A stretch of DNA of 64,000 nt from Turbatrix aceti (Eukaryota; Nematoda; Chromadorea; Rhabditida; Panagrolaimidae). Below the pieces are notes generated by a model. It ran no database searches. It was not told where the DNA came from and saw nothing but the letters and a program-made list of their open reading frames with translations. This document shows, one piece after another, positions 9,901 to 21,817 of this stretch. Numbering within the stretch: position 1 is the first letter of the stretch; each line of letters starts with the position of its first letter. The stretch lies in the NCBI GenBank assembly GCA_963969345.1, contig OZ017766.1, forward strand, positions 1,550,001 through 1,614,000, given 5' to 3'. The translations under genes were made by a program, and so were the position numbers.

Positions 9901-12900
9901 CCTGCTCGTTTGACGTTGTTCTCGAAGATAGGCTGTGTGTTATTGATCGGGAGATCTCGGAGATCGCCGCCGTTTTTGTGCAACCTCTCAAACGTAACTT
10001 TAACCGGCGGTTGGCACAATTCGTCGAGTTCGGAGACAGCATCCTCGGCAAGCTTTGCCAGCTGGGCCTCCGAGAACACGACGTAGGCATCGTTCTCCTC
10101 TGGAAAATCGAGGGTCACCCCATTTTCCACTGGCTCGGACGTTGTCGCAGGTGGTTCTTCCGGCAAAATGGGATCCGGCTTGACCTCGGTGCCGTTGTTG
10201 TTTTCTTTTTCCTTCTCTTGCGGTTCAGTCTTCACAGAAAACGCCTCTACTCCCTGCGCCTGACCATGTTGGGGCAAGAATCCAGCATTAGAACCCGGAG
10301 TTGCTTCCTCGCCTGTTTCGTGGCTACCCGGTGATGATACGCTGCTAGAAGAAGTCGACTGGTACTCGTTTGACGTTCCCGGCTTGCTGTCTGTATCTCC
10401 ATCACCGCTGGTCTCGTTGCTCGCGGGTTCGCGTTTGGACCTTCCTTTCGACTTCCTCTTTGGTGTTGATACCTCTCCATCGCCATTCAGGATCCCAGAA
10501 GGCGTGACGCTGCCCCGAGCGAGGTCAAAGTCATCGTCGTTGCCACCAGTCATTGTCTTGTGTACCCGTTTTCGATTTTTTCTGGACTTTCTCGATTCAT
10601 CACCCGAATTTGACAAAGCTGGAGACCCGACGTTGCGTCGATGCTTGCCGTTGGCCCGTGTCCGAACGCCTGACTGTTCTTCCGACGGAGCTACCAGACA
10701 CGCTGGAGGTTGTTCTGGCCTTTGAACTTCCCTTAGTACGCCGTATTTCTTGTAGTAAATTCGGCACTCATTGCAGAGAAATATCCGTGTCGTGCCAACG
10801 TGGTGCCAGTCGGTGGACGTCGTCGCATAGCAGTGATGGCATGCACGGGGCCATGCCGCAGTGGCCGAATCGACGAGTTCGTCTTCGGATGCGGAATCAC
10901 CGTCTGGGAAGAGTGGATCGCGCTTGATGATCGTTGGACTGTTTTTGACAAGTTTTCTGGGAGCAAGGCGGGGTCTCTGAAGGACACGTGGTTTCGTAGC
11001 GTCTCGGGATTTTTTCCAGATGTAGTAAAAGTTGACTAAGTGTTCCTAAAAAATCATCGATAAAAAAAACAAACACATTCAGAAAAAAATATTATGATTA
11101 AATAAAAAAAACTCACTCTACTATGATTATTCTCCATTTCCTTGGCGATCTTGCTGAACTGTTTGCCGTGTGTCTTGATGAGTCTCGAGAACTTCTTGAC
11201 ATCCTCATCGGTGAGAAAGGAAGTATCCTCAGCGAGCAGAAAATCCTGCTGTCTCATGATTTCCTCGGCCTTGACCACGTTGTAGCCATTTCGGTGAAGT
11301 TGGACGATGGAGTCATCGATGATGCCATCTCCGAGTCGGTAGTTCTTCTCAAGCTGAGTGATCTTGTTGTTCGAGTTGAGGATTAGTGTTCGATAGGCCC
11401 GAGTACGTACGACGAAGTCAAGCTCCGTTTTTGCACACACCTGGTCGGGTTTGTAGAGGAGTTGATCGCGATCGTCGTCATCGGTTGAGATGCTTGACAC
11501 CGGATAGTCCGGGATATCCGCTTGAAATCTCGGACCCGTCTTGATGAGTCCATACGGCGAAGCCAGTCTGTTGCTCTCAAAGTTGTAATTGCAGCAAGAA
11601 AAAAATGTATTTGGCGCCGAAAACTTTTCCGGCTCAATTTCGTAGTTGTGGTGGTACGAGACGACGCTGCACTTTCCACTGAAAAAAAAGTTTTTTTAAT
11701 AAAATTAAAATTAAAATCACGTTTGGTATTGCGAAGCCAAATGGATGTCCATGTGAACAAAAAGCAGAGCAGGTGAAATAAAGGAAAAGAAATTCATGTG
11801 CACTTTTTCTCATACTGCGGTGCCAGGCGAAGCAAGAACACTGCTTGTCGTTCCCGCCTACACGCTGTAGTCCATGCAACAGCAATTTGAAAAGTCATCA
11901 CAGCGATCGCGGTGACGTAATGCAAGAAAATCATGGCTAACACAACGCGGAAACCAAAAAAATCGTGAGGCATATTTTTTCGTTAAAAACATATTTTTGT
12001 TGTAAAAAGTTTTATATGTAACAAAAAATGAAAGTGACAGCCAGTCAGAATTAAATCGGTACTATATATATTTCATCAAATTAACCAGCAACAACTGACT
12101 GTGATTGATAACGCTGGAATGAACAGAGAAAATCAAAGACTGGGAAGCAAACAGTAGCGCTCGTACGTTTTTTTTCGGACCGGCACAGCAGGTCTAATCA
12201 TGCACGATGTTGTACAATCGTGCACCGGTCAATTACAACCAAAAAATCATAACAGCAACAAAAATGTTCTCAGCAACTGGCATACAGAAAAAAATAGTGC
12301 TTGAAAAACCGTAACTTCTTGGTAGATAAAAAATTAAGAAAATAAAACTAAAATATTTTAACGTTTATGGAATTCTCTCAAAAGACTTCTTGGAATAAAA
12401 GAAAATTGTGCAAGTTGTCTCTAGCAAAATAAATCACATCAACTAGCAGAGCAGAGCAGCTGTGCATTGAGATAAAAACATGTGAGCAAACAAAATACGA
12501 TAAAAAGTATTAAGGCGGCAGAAAATAATGGGAATCTACACATAGACACTGCAGAATGAATGGCTGTTTATTTTTAAAAAATAGGAAAAATGCAGACAAT
12601 TATTTTTTGATGCCAACAGATAAACAATAAAAATTTAAGCAATAATGCTTTTTTTATTTATACTATTTCGTAAAACAATTCATGATCTTTTTTTTGAGAT
12701 CAAGAAAGATTTTTGCCTGTTTTGTCGTTCAGATTAGCGTTATTTAATTCCATGTTTATCTCCTTTTATCCAAGATTTTTTAGTAAAAAAAGAATATCCA
12801 GCCTCTTTGTTATTTTTTTACACAAAAATATGAATTAAAATCCACCAGGTGACAGGAGTTTAATTTCAGTAATGCATAAAAGCTGCTTTCATCGTTCCGC

Positions 12901-15900
12901 ATATTAACATTTCACTGTAATTGTAATATCCATCAACACTGCTTGTTCGTCTAAACAATCCGGAAAAATGCAGTGTACAAAAATAACAACATAAAAAACA
13001 GAGGGTAGCCGTGTCAGCCAGGTGTCAAACGGGTCCCTCTGTCATTGGCCGCGTGTCAGCTATCAACCACCCTTAAATCAGGTCAAAAAACAAGATTTCG
13101 CTAAATTCATCTGTCAACCAGGCCCGATTTTGACAGGCGTATGCCCCAAGGAGGCTTGTCCCTCCCCGGAGCTGGGGCTGGGGTCCGTCTCCCATATAAG
13201 CCAGGCCGAAGCGGTCACTTGTCGTCGAGCCCATCGCTTCACCCCCTCCAGTACATTTTCTATTGCATCGCCTCGGATTCTCCGTCGGACGCCTCATTGC
13301 AAATTGTCCGTATTGCATCTTAGCATCCAGATAATGGCACTTTCCCGTTCACTCATTACCGTATCCCTCGTAGTCGTTGCGCTGTGGAGTCTCGAGGTAT
13401 CTGCCGGCCCCCTCGGCGATCGACAGCTGCTCAGCGACGTCGCATCCAACGCGACTACCAATACGACCGGACTTGTCGTCGACACCTTGACCACCACTGA
13501 CCTAGCGCCCTTCGGTGCCGGCGGCAATGAGACCGAGCTAGTCCGGGTCAAGCGATCTGGCTGCTGTGGTTGCTGTTGCTGCCGTCCGTGCTGCTGCTGC
13601 TGTCGGCCGTGTTGCTGTTGCTGCCCGTAAGTCACTTTTACGCGTCCATGTCCCCCTGAATCGTCATGCTCTCAGGTGTTGCTGCAAATGCTGTTGCTGT
13701 TGTTGCCGATGCTGCTGCTGCCGTTGCTGCTGCTGCCGTCCCTGCTGCTGCTGTTGCTGCCGTCCATGCTGCTGCTGTGGAGGCTGTGGCTGCTGTGGAG
13801 GCGGACGTAAGCGCCGCTCGCTCGCTACCCTCACCCACAAGCTCATGAACCAGCAGGCTGAGAACGCCCGTCAGATGTTCCCCCTCCTCGACGCAGCTTC
13901 CATCGAACTCGCCGCTGAAGGCGAGCAGGAAACCACCACCACGACGACTACTTCAGCACCCAGTACCTCGACGCTCAGTGCTTCTTCGACCCCCACAAGG
14001 CTCTACACCATTGCTGAAATTGACTCGTTCGGCCGACAATAGACGACTTTCTAGCCCACTAGTCAAATTCTTAGTAAAGCACGCCTTGTTCGGTAGTTTT
14101 TGCTAATTATTACAAATTTAACTTATTTGAACCCCCCCCCCTGCCTGATTTTTTGAATTAATTGAACAAGTAAACGAAGAATCCCAAAAGTTTTGCGCTT
14201 CTTTCTTTCGCGGAACGAAGTGCTCCAGCAAGAATATGGCCGTATCCAGTTTGTTGCAAACACGTACAACGGATAGACAGACGGCTTAGCCGATGTATTC
14301 ACATCAGCTCGGAGTTCAGTCAGCTTATCCCTTTCACACACACGCGCACGCACATACCAGAACTGAAAATACACCTAACATCGGTGCCAAAAACAAGTAT
14401 TTTGTTTGCAGCGCGTGAAAATTAAATTTTTAAATCGGGAAATCATAAAAAATAAAAACTAACCGTAACTGCGAAACAGAAACCGTGCAATTCGAATCCG
14501 AAGCAAACAGCTCTCGGGACTCGAACGGCTTGAATTTCTCCAGCACACCGCGTTCGGAGCGTTCTTGTGTCAAGATGCTCAGCGGAATGTCGCAGACATC
14601 ATCGCGGCGATAGTACCGATTGACTTTGAGTGTAATAATGTCTCGCTTAGACTGAAAAAAATGAAATTAAAACAATACCAAGAATAAATAGTTGCAATTT
14701 GTTTGTTCCAAATTTTCACGAGCATCACAATTGAACCCCTACGCCACCCCTGATTCGCTCATTCAGTCACAACCCCCGAAGATCAGGACCCCAGCATTTT
14801 TTATCCGCCAATAATTTTTTATATCCGTTCCCTTACATTTTTGCATCCCCGCAGGCAGCATGCAGAGGACCACTTTTTCTCCGATGCTGCTACCTGCTAC
14901 AACCCCGGCGACAAACAGACTTGCTCTTCCATTGGACCAGGCCGCCGCCGGCCGGCTGGCTCGGTGATTGATCAGCGTCGCGAGTCGCGACTGACGATGA
15001 CTGTTGGTTGACGACTCAAAAAGAGCACACACGCAAGAATCAAATTGCCGGCGTTGGCGATTTGTCGCATAATAAAACTTTTTTTTTGTAAAAAAATGCT
15101 TAAAAAAATACATGTCACATGTTGCCAATTATCAAGTGGACGACAGCTTAAAAACGTTCACACACACATTTTTCCACGTGACGCAAAAAGTACATCTCAA
15201 CTCGGCGAACAACAATCTTGGTCGGTGCTCAATCAAAATAAATTCCGTCTGAAAACACAAAAGTTGGTATTTGTACGACGTGAAAGCTACCGGAACAGAA
15301 GGTTCACAGACCATAGATTTACATCATTGATAACAATGGTGTTAAGGGGTTTATCACGATGAAGCAGAGTTGTTTATGCACGTGCATCCATTCCAGCTAA
15401 TTTTTTACCCCTGAGAAGATAAACATCTGTGAAAAATTTAAAAATTGTACAAAAAGGATCAACATTGCCCCTTCCTTTTTTGCTCCAAACTCATTCATCT
15501 AGGTTGCTTTCACCCCGGTGGCCGAAGAGCACATAAGTGTCAATCGGTCGGCGACCGAGCAAGTGTCAATACACACACCCCCCCCCCAGAGCGCGTCAAG
15601 CGCGAATCACCCAACCTATAGTCAGGCAACTACTATAAACAAGTCTCTCCTCCCTGCTTCCTTCAACTTTTTTCGCTCTCGTCAAATCATTATAATTCGG
15701 GGTAGGTACGACTGACTTTTGACTCAGATAATCGATTGGATGGAGTCTCAGCATGCGCAAGGCCAACACGATAACAACCCTCTCCATTGGCCTTCTTTTT
15801 TTGAAAGGAAAGAGAAAAGCCGATAATGAGGTCGTCGTGGTCCACTGTCTCACCGGGTCTGCTAATTAATTGCAAGGAAAATGGATGAAACAAAAAAATG

Positions 15901-16639
15901 CATTTTTTGTTAGTGCCCCCTCAAAAAAGGTGCAAAACAATTTCTGAATACAAAAAAAGTGCATAAAAATCAATACTCCACCCGAATTTTTATACATAAA
16001 AAAACTCACCGTTTTGAGCGCAACGATAGTGCCAACCTGGTAGGGATCCATTGGACTATTCTCCAAAAATACAAAATCACCGGTCTTGTACACGACGCCA
16101 TCATGGGCTTCGAAGCACTTGAATTGATTGTCAGCAACCGATTTATACACCTTCCCGACGCGTTGCTTCCGCGCATCGTAGGAGTGCCCGAGGCCGGTTT
16201 TGACAGCCGATCCAAGGGCGTAGGGCACAGGTTCTATCGTATACTTTCCGGCATCGACAAAATCCTGGGGTGTCCAGTGCGATGTATCCACCGGGGGTGG
16301 CAAAGATGACTTTGGTGGCGGCAAAAGTGTGAGTTCGCGTATCTCAGAATTTCGAAGGGGTGTGCCGCCGTTGATCGTCGTCGCCGTCGACGAAGAAGGA
16401 GAAATCGATCGGCTGGGGGTTGAAAAAGAGAGGCGGGTGGGGTCATCAACGGAGTTGGGAGACGACGTCGACGGGATCGGTGGAGCCACTTGCTCCGAGG
16501 ATGAGGGTTTGACGACGAGTTCAAGCATAACGGTCGACGACGGTGGAGGCGCGGCAGCAGTAGAAGCAGCTTGGTCGTGGACAAACTCGCTACTCGTCAT
16601 CCACTTCTTCGCTTCTTGTTTGCTCCTTGCTTCCGGTGC
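6285..16639 (-). CDS. RERE/atrophin (EGL-27)-like transcriptional corepressor
   Basis: Five in-frame minus-strand exons are supported: 16010-16639, 14464-14651, 11117-11678, 9173-11045 and 6285-6995. Exon 1 has a Ser/Pro-rich segment and begins a BAH domain (GVVYKTGDFVFLENSP); exon 2 continues it (SKRDIITLKVNRYYRR). The next junction gives QLRGKCSVVSYHH, followed by ELM2 (GPRFQADIP) and SANT (FLTDEDVKKFSRLIKTHGKQ) ending NFYYIWKK. Exon 4 has a GATA-type finger, CHHCYATTSTDWHH then CNECRIYYKKYG, then Ser/Glu-rich and Gln/Met-rich regions. Exon 5 is polyQ. This BAH-ELM2-SANT-GATA order and the DWHH/YYKKYG finger match RERE/EGL-27 nuclear corepressors that recruit histone deacetylases. Exon 5 needs a frame change inside the CAA repeats (near 6880-6890) to reach the stop at 6285. 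The coding start lies upstream of 16639. Confidence 0.85.
6786..6958 (-). repeat. CAG/CAA microsatellite encoding polyglutamine
   Basis: The plus strand reads interrupted (CTG)n and (TTG/GTT)n runs, which are CAG/CAA codons for the minus-strand gene. On the coding strand the tract contains CAACACACAAC, where the reading frame changes from polyQ to polyT/A. The true downstream frame (AQAQAQALQRAAMEQ) is reopened only by a one-base loss or two-base gain in this tract. Confidence 0.85.
7056..9144. mobile_element. TTAA-flanked DNA transposon with long inverted repeats, in an intron
   Basis: About 450 bp at the left end (7056-7530) is repeated inverted at the right end (about 8660-9144). The termini read AAGACACTCTATGAGCCG and, inverted, GACGCACTCTGTGAGCCG. 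TTAA lies directly outside both ends (7052-7055 and 9145-9148), as with piggyBac-type insertions. No transposase is visible in the 1.1 kb core, so it is non-autonomous. It occupies nearly all of the intron between the last two RERE-like exons; without it the intron would be only about 85-90 bp. Confidence 0.7.
13193..13200 (+). promoter_or_regulatory. TATA-like box of the nested polycysteine gene
   Basis: CATATAAG lies 141 bp upstream of the ATG at 13334, in a locally GC-rich stretch. This supports an independent plus-strand promoter inside the antisense gene's intron. It is a sequence match only. Confidence 0.4.
13334..14042 (+). CDS. Secreted polycysteine protein, nested antisense in a RERE-like intron
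   Basis: Exon 13334-13626 and exon 13676-14042 are separated by a 49-bp intron (GTAAGT to CTCTCAG) and encode 219 aa. The N-terminus MALSRSLITVSLVVVALW ending near EVSAG is a clear signal peptide. A short Asn/Thr-rich propeptide with NAT, NTT and NET glycosylation sites ends at the furin-type site RVKR. A core of about 67 residues follows, with about 46 cysteines in runs of 2-6 broken by RP, R, K and G. It ends at a second basic site, GRKRR. The tail is Thr/Ser-rich (TTTTTTTSAP) and ends IDSFGRQ. The layout suggests a secreted precursor cleaved to a cysteine-saturated peptide; metal binding or cuticular cross-linking are guesses. The opposite-strand frame reads polyQ, but signal peptide, splice sites and processing sites favour this strand. 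No family is named. Confidence 0.75.
14652..16009 (-). other. Intron within the BAH-coding part of the RERE-like gene
   Basis: Donor GTGAGT at 16009 and acceptor TTTTTTTCAG before 14651 define this intron; the joined frame reads VALKT then SKRDI, continuous with the BAH domain. The sequence includes a C-rich run near 15580. No nested gene was recognised. Confidence 0.6.
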
Positions 16640-19600
16640 CTGCAACAAAAAAAGGGACATAACTAATTTTAGACAGACAAACAAATAAACAGTGCAGTTG
16701 CGTGCTTTTCATCTCTCAAGAACGATAACATCTTTATTTCTCGCTCACTCCAGTCCGCTGCTTCCTTGGAGCGCTGAGATAAATAGATATGCACGCATTT
16801 AGACATAACCACGACGCGATGACAGACACGATCAGGCAAGGAGAACGCGTAATTGAAAGGAAAGAAGAATCAAATTCATTTATGAACAGGGCAAAAAATC
16901 ACACGAACGGGTTTACCGTGACCACGGGTGAGAGAAAAGGGTCTGGGATTAATCACGCAGTGAAATGGCATGAAACACAAAAAGGAACAATAATATGATT
17001 TTCATTACGCATAAAAAATGAAATGAAGGTTCGATCGTGAATCAATAATCACTCTTCAGGCAATTGGCAACTTTTTAACTCCACAAAGCACTTACAAACA
17101 AGTAATTATTACACATTTCTTTTGTATCATTTGTCGCATCCGATATCCGCATTCGACATGGATCAATTTCAAGTCCCCAGACAAGACAGTAAAAGTAGTC
17201 GTGCTAAAACTAATACATAGATAGCTGGTCGGTCAGTTAGTTCAAAAATGGACAACGGAGACAAGGGGCGATGAATGGATGCGACGCGATGGACGAGTTA
17301 GGATGAAACGAATCGTCCCCCTCCCTTTTCCTCTCATCTGTGACACAGACACGCGCGGAGCCTGCTGTTGCCTGCACACACTACCACCGTCGTCGTCTCC
17401 GTCGCCACCGACGCGGCTGTCTGTCAAAGTCCCCGGGTCCGGTTTAGGCCGTTTAGGTAAAAAAAATCTGAATTTACAATTTTTATCAAGAGTGGCCTGC
17501 ATGAAACAAATGCGTGGGAAAGTTTTTGTTTTATCATGATTTCTGATTTCCACACGGGAAAGATGGATACCGTGTAGAATGTTATCGTGGGTGCGTTAAT
17601 GTGAGATGAATATCTTTTGTGCATAAAAAAAAACAAACGAAGACAATTTATTACCCAAAACGTATCAACATAGGAATTGGATGACGTTTACGCGCGAAAA
17701 TGTGTAATATCAACATAGAAATAAAAAAATGCATGCATAAAAAATTTTAAAGTTTACGACACCAAAAAATTACTTTCAATTTTTGTCAACTTGAACCAGA
17801 CAAGAAGTCCGTCCCGACAAATGAATCAGTCGACTGGTTAGTTTGTTGCGAGTTGGCCACCTACCTACCTACCTGTGACACATGCATGTACTCCCGCAGA
17901 ACAGAAAACATGGTTCAAAATAATTCTGTGGACGGAAATCACGTTTTTGACCTTTGATCAAAAATGAAAGAGGAAAGAAAAAAATGAAGTCATGTTGCAA
18001 CAATGTATTTATTTATGACCCCTAACAGACAATAGAACGAAGCGCGAGACAAGATGACACTTGGTTGCTTGCTTCCCTGCTGCATCTGCTGATGATGAAA
18101 ACGAATTCGTAAGCAAGAGAGAGAGAGAAAAGGTGAAACAGAAATGCGAGCAATGTGAGCACGCGCGCGTTCTGCCTTTTCCATTCTGCGACAAACAGAC
18201 AATCCGACAAACCTGATGAAAGAAAGCGAGCAAGAGAGGGCTTTGAGGATAAAAAACCGTGTTGTTTTTTGATGCCAACAAAATACGAGGGGCCTAAAGA
18301 CAACAAACTAGGGTGTGAAAAAAGTGGTCCGAGGAAATAATAAATACATAACAGACACCCGCCGTGTGTTCTGTCTTGCGACAATAACAAAAAAATGTAT
18401 GTATATAATCATGAGGTAAAGTAAAAAACCCCTTTCAACCATTTTTTTATGGTGCAACAAGAAAAACACACATGAAATAGCGGATGACCTTTCGATACCA
18501 ATTGTATCGTATAGTTTCATCATTATCACGCGCTGAGAATGAAATATGCGCATTTTTGGAAACAAACTGAAAAAATACAGATTGATTGAAAGCACCCGTC
18601 AGTCGTCAGTCATCCTGGCCGATTTTAATTTTTCTCTTCACACCCGTTACGTGGTTGGTCTCCTCCCCCCTCCTTCGCATATTGTAAACTTCAGTCATCG
18701 TCACATGGCGCCGGCAAGCAGCTGGATAATACAAAAAAGTCCGAGTTAAAGGAAAAAAAGTTTTAAAAAACTTATTTTCGGCAAGCAATTATTAGTTGAC
18801 GACAAAAAAGGACCCCTTGAATATGAACGTCGTGCATTTATCTTCGAGAGCGCGTATGTGTGTGCCCGGGGGTCTACGAATTCGAACTCAGCTACTAACA
18901 ATCCATTCCGTCCAGTTTTTACACAATCACATCAGAACTTGGCATCTGTGCACCTACCTGTAAAAAAGAAAAAAAATGTGTTCGTGGCAAAAAAATCGCG
19001 AGAGAGCGAGGGGATGTATAAAAAGCGTCATGTCACCGAAAGGTCAACAACAGTGCATTCATTCATCGACGAGCCGCAGCAGCGGCAGCGGCAACAGCAA
19101 TAGTGGCGATGGATGGCACTCGCCGCCAAAACACTCAAGTGAGTGAAAAGAGAATCTATCTATCGCGCATTCATTCGTTTGTCGTCTGTTTGTCCTTTCT
19201 TGTGCCCTCTAACCGTTAAAATTATTACGGATTAAAAAAAAGATTAGAAGCGTTTTATTAAAAATCGTTTTTACAAAAGCACACTAAAAACAAGTGCATT
19301 ATCGTAATTGTGTGCTGACGTGCAACAAACGTTATATCGGAGCTCTAATCAAAAATTTAAAAAAAAGTGATGTTCAAATCAAAATTCTGAAAATGCCAAA
19401 AAGACCGGTCACCGTAAACAAACACGAACCCCAACCCCAGCAAGCCGTCAGTCAGCCAGTAATGGGATGTGATGTCTGCCGAGCACCACATTCGACAGCA
19501 GCCCCAATAAACGTAAATCTGGGGAAGAAGTTGTGCATAGATAACATCATCATAATCCCTTGTTTTCACCATCATGAATCCCAAGAAGTATCTATTCATA

Positions 19601-21817
19601 AAAAGCTACGTTCGTTAACGACAAAAACGAAGACGATGTATTATACATAGTGCTATACAAACTTACCGTCACCATCGCCAGACCGCGGCTGTTCAATTTT
19701 TTTTTTAAGGGGGCAAAATAAAAGGAACACACCACAGAAGAACGAACGCCTTGTACGAACATCAAAGAGTAAGCTCAAAGAATTTTTTTACAATACTAGA
19801 AAATTTTTTTGAATAGTCGTTGAAGAAATATACTAAAGATTAAAAACACCTTTGACGAGAAGGACGTGCGAGGGAACGAACGTAAGAAGAGCAGTCACTG
19901 AAGCGATTACTTACCAAATACTTTTGTTAGTTTCCAGGCAATCAATTCCTGACCAAAAGAATTGTCATGCGCAAAGTATTTTTTGTTCAGCGAAACACAA
20001 GCAGCTATGCAATAGCAGAGGAATCAAAGCACAACTAACACAAATTATTTACCCCCAGTCAAGCGCTCAGAAGGTCAAATTAACCTGCGGCCCAGGAGCC
20101 CGGCACCCGACGGACGAATGGACGATGAAATCAAATAAACTGTCAAAAAAATGTCAAGTCAGCTGTTGTTGATGCATTTAACACTTGCCGCCCTCCCCTG
20201 CTTCCTCGAACAACGGAAACACACAAAAAATGATGTTGAAAATAAAATGAGATGTCAAGGGAGATCTCATCCCTTTTCCCCGGGTTCTGAGTCAAAGCCG
20301 ACACGAGTCAAAACTAACGGTCGCCCGCCCGCCTGGGCAAGCAAAGGCAATGAGAGGCACTTCTTGCGACGACAACCGACAGAGCCGTTTTGTCGTCACG
20401 GTGGTGGTTGTGGTTGCCTGCGACGACTTCCCTCTCTCCCCTTCCTAGAAAAAAAGAGGAGTGAAGGGCAGTTAGCTGTCGATTTTGGCCCCCCGCTCTT
20501 TATTTGGTGAACTCATGTGCATGCGAAACTGACAAACTTGCAAAAAGCCGAAATTTGATAATAAAAAAAGGAAGCCGCGCAGGCCCCAAACATTTTTTTG
20601 TAATCCGGAAATTGGTGTTCTTGATGTTTTCAAGACCCGACTAAAGTCCTCTAATGCGACAAAATAAAAACTATGATATATTTTCCCCGCGAGACCGACT
20701 ATCTATCACCACCAAAATTAAGCAGACCCCCACCAGATAAGGTCAAGTTCCCTGAAAAGCAGACAACAATCATCCCGGCTCCCCGACTCCCCGTCATCTT
20801 CTTCCACATCGCTGGGCAAGGACACCCCACCAACCAACCACCAACGAAGGGGAGAGAGAACGAGAGAAAAGTAATTTGTGGAGGAGGGGTGATGTCGGTG
20901 TGGTGTGTCTGTTTGTTGCACGACGCGATGCGACACGACGTCCCCATCCCCTGTCTAGTATGTCATGTCGTCTCTTTTTCGATAAATCGGATTGAAAAGG
21001 AAAAAATAAAGGAAAGAACGTCAGATAAGAAGAAATCAACGCAGGTGAAGAAAGATGAGTGTTTTTGTTACTTTGTTTTCAAATTTTGTTACCGGGGGTT
21101 AAAATATTTATACCAGAGAGATTAAAAGTCGATGCAGTTCAAAAACTCCCTAATAAAGTACAACAAACAATTGTAAAACGGAAGAAATGACAATAAGCCC
21201 CCTCCCCTCCCCCATCCGTTTGACGACTACTCACTCACTTGCAAGCTGGCTAGCCGGCTGGCACGAACCACAAAAAGGATGACGAAGGCTAGACACGCAC
21301 GCACCAGGCAGGACGCGGGCGGCTCGGTCGCCCAACCAACCCCGACCGACAGCCGGCTCGTTTGACAGAAATGCAAACAATGCTTGTTATTTTAGAATAA
21401 TGGGTTAAAAAATGTTTAATTCAGATCGCCCTTAATAAGGTGAGGGCCAACCGTCTGGCAAAGACTAAATTGGTATTTAAAAGTTAGTAAGAAAACGAGA
21501 AAACAATTCTGATGCTGGTTGAAAAAAATGCAGGTGCACTGATAAGAAACCAACTCAATATACTTTTTCAGATCGTTACGTGATTTATTGGCTTCTTTTA
21601 TGCGTACATCAGGTAAGGAGAGTTCAAATGTTTTTTGACACAATCTAATTAACCGAGCATCAAGCGTACAATACTTTTCAACTATTGTTAGAGAAATTTT
21701 GTAAGTGCCAATTCAACGTAACCCGAATTATCAAATCCGATTCCGGAAGTTCTGCACACATTTTTTAGACAAAAAATTAAGTTACCAAAAATGGAAAAAA
21801 CACGTTTCACAAATTCA
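16640..21817. other. Gene-poor stretch, probably 5' intron of the RERE-like gene
   Basis: No convincing coding exon was found apart from the tiny candidate at 19667-19675. The sequence has repeated ACAGAC-type simple motifs and GA-rich runs. Reading frames here lack motifs and splice support. Because exon 16010-16639 has a clear acceptor and needs an upstream start, this stretch is probably intronic on minus. Confidence 0.45.
19667..19675 (-). CDS. Candidate start exon of the RERE-like gene (Met-Val-Thr)
   Basis: On minus, ATG GTG ACG is followed at once by donor GTAAGT (19666-19661). It is in phase 0 with the acceptor before 16639 and would give MVT then APEARSKQ. A possible acceptor (TTGAACAG), perhaps a trans-splice site, lies 13 nt upstream. 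An alternative start exon lies at 24457-24501. Only transcript data can decide. Confidence 0.3.
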
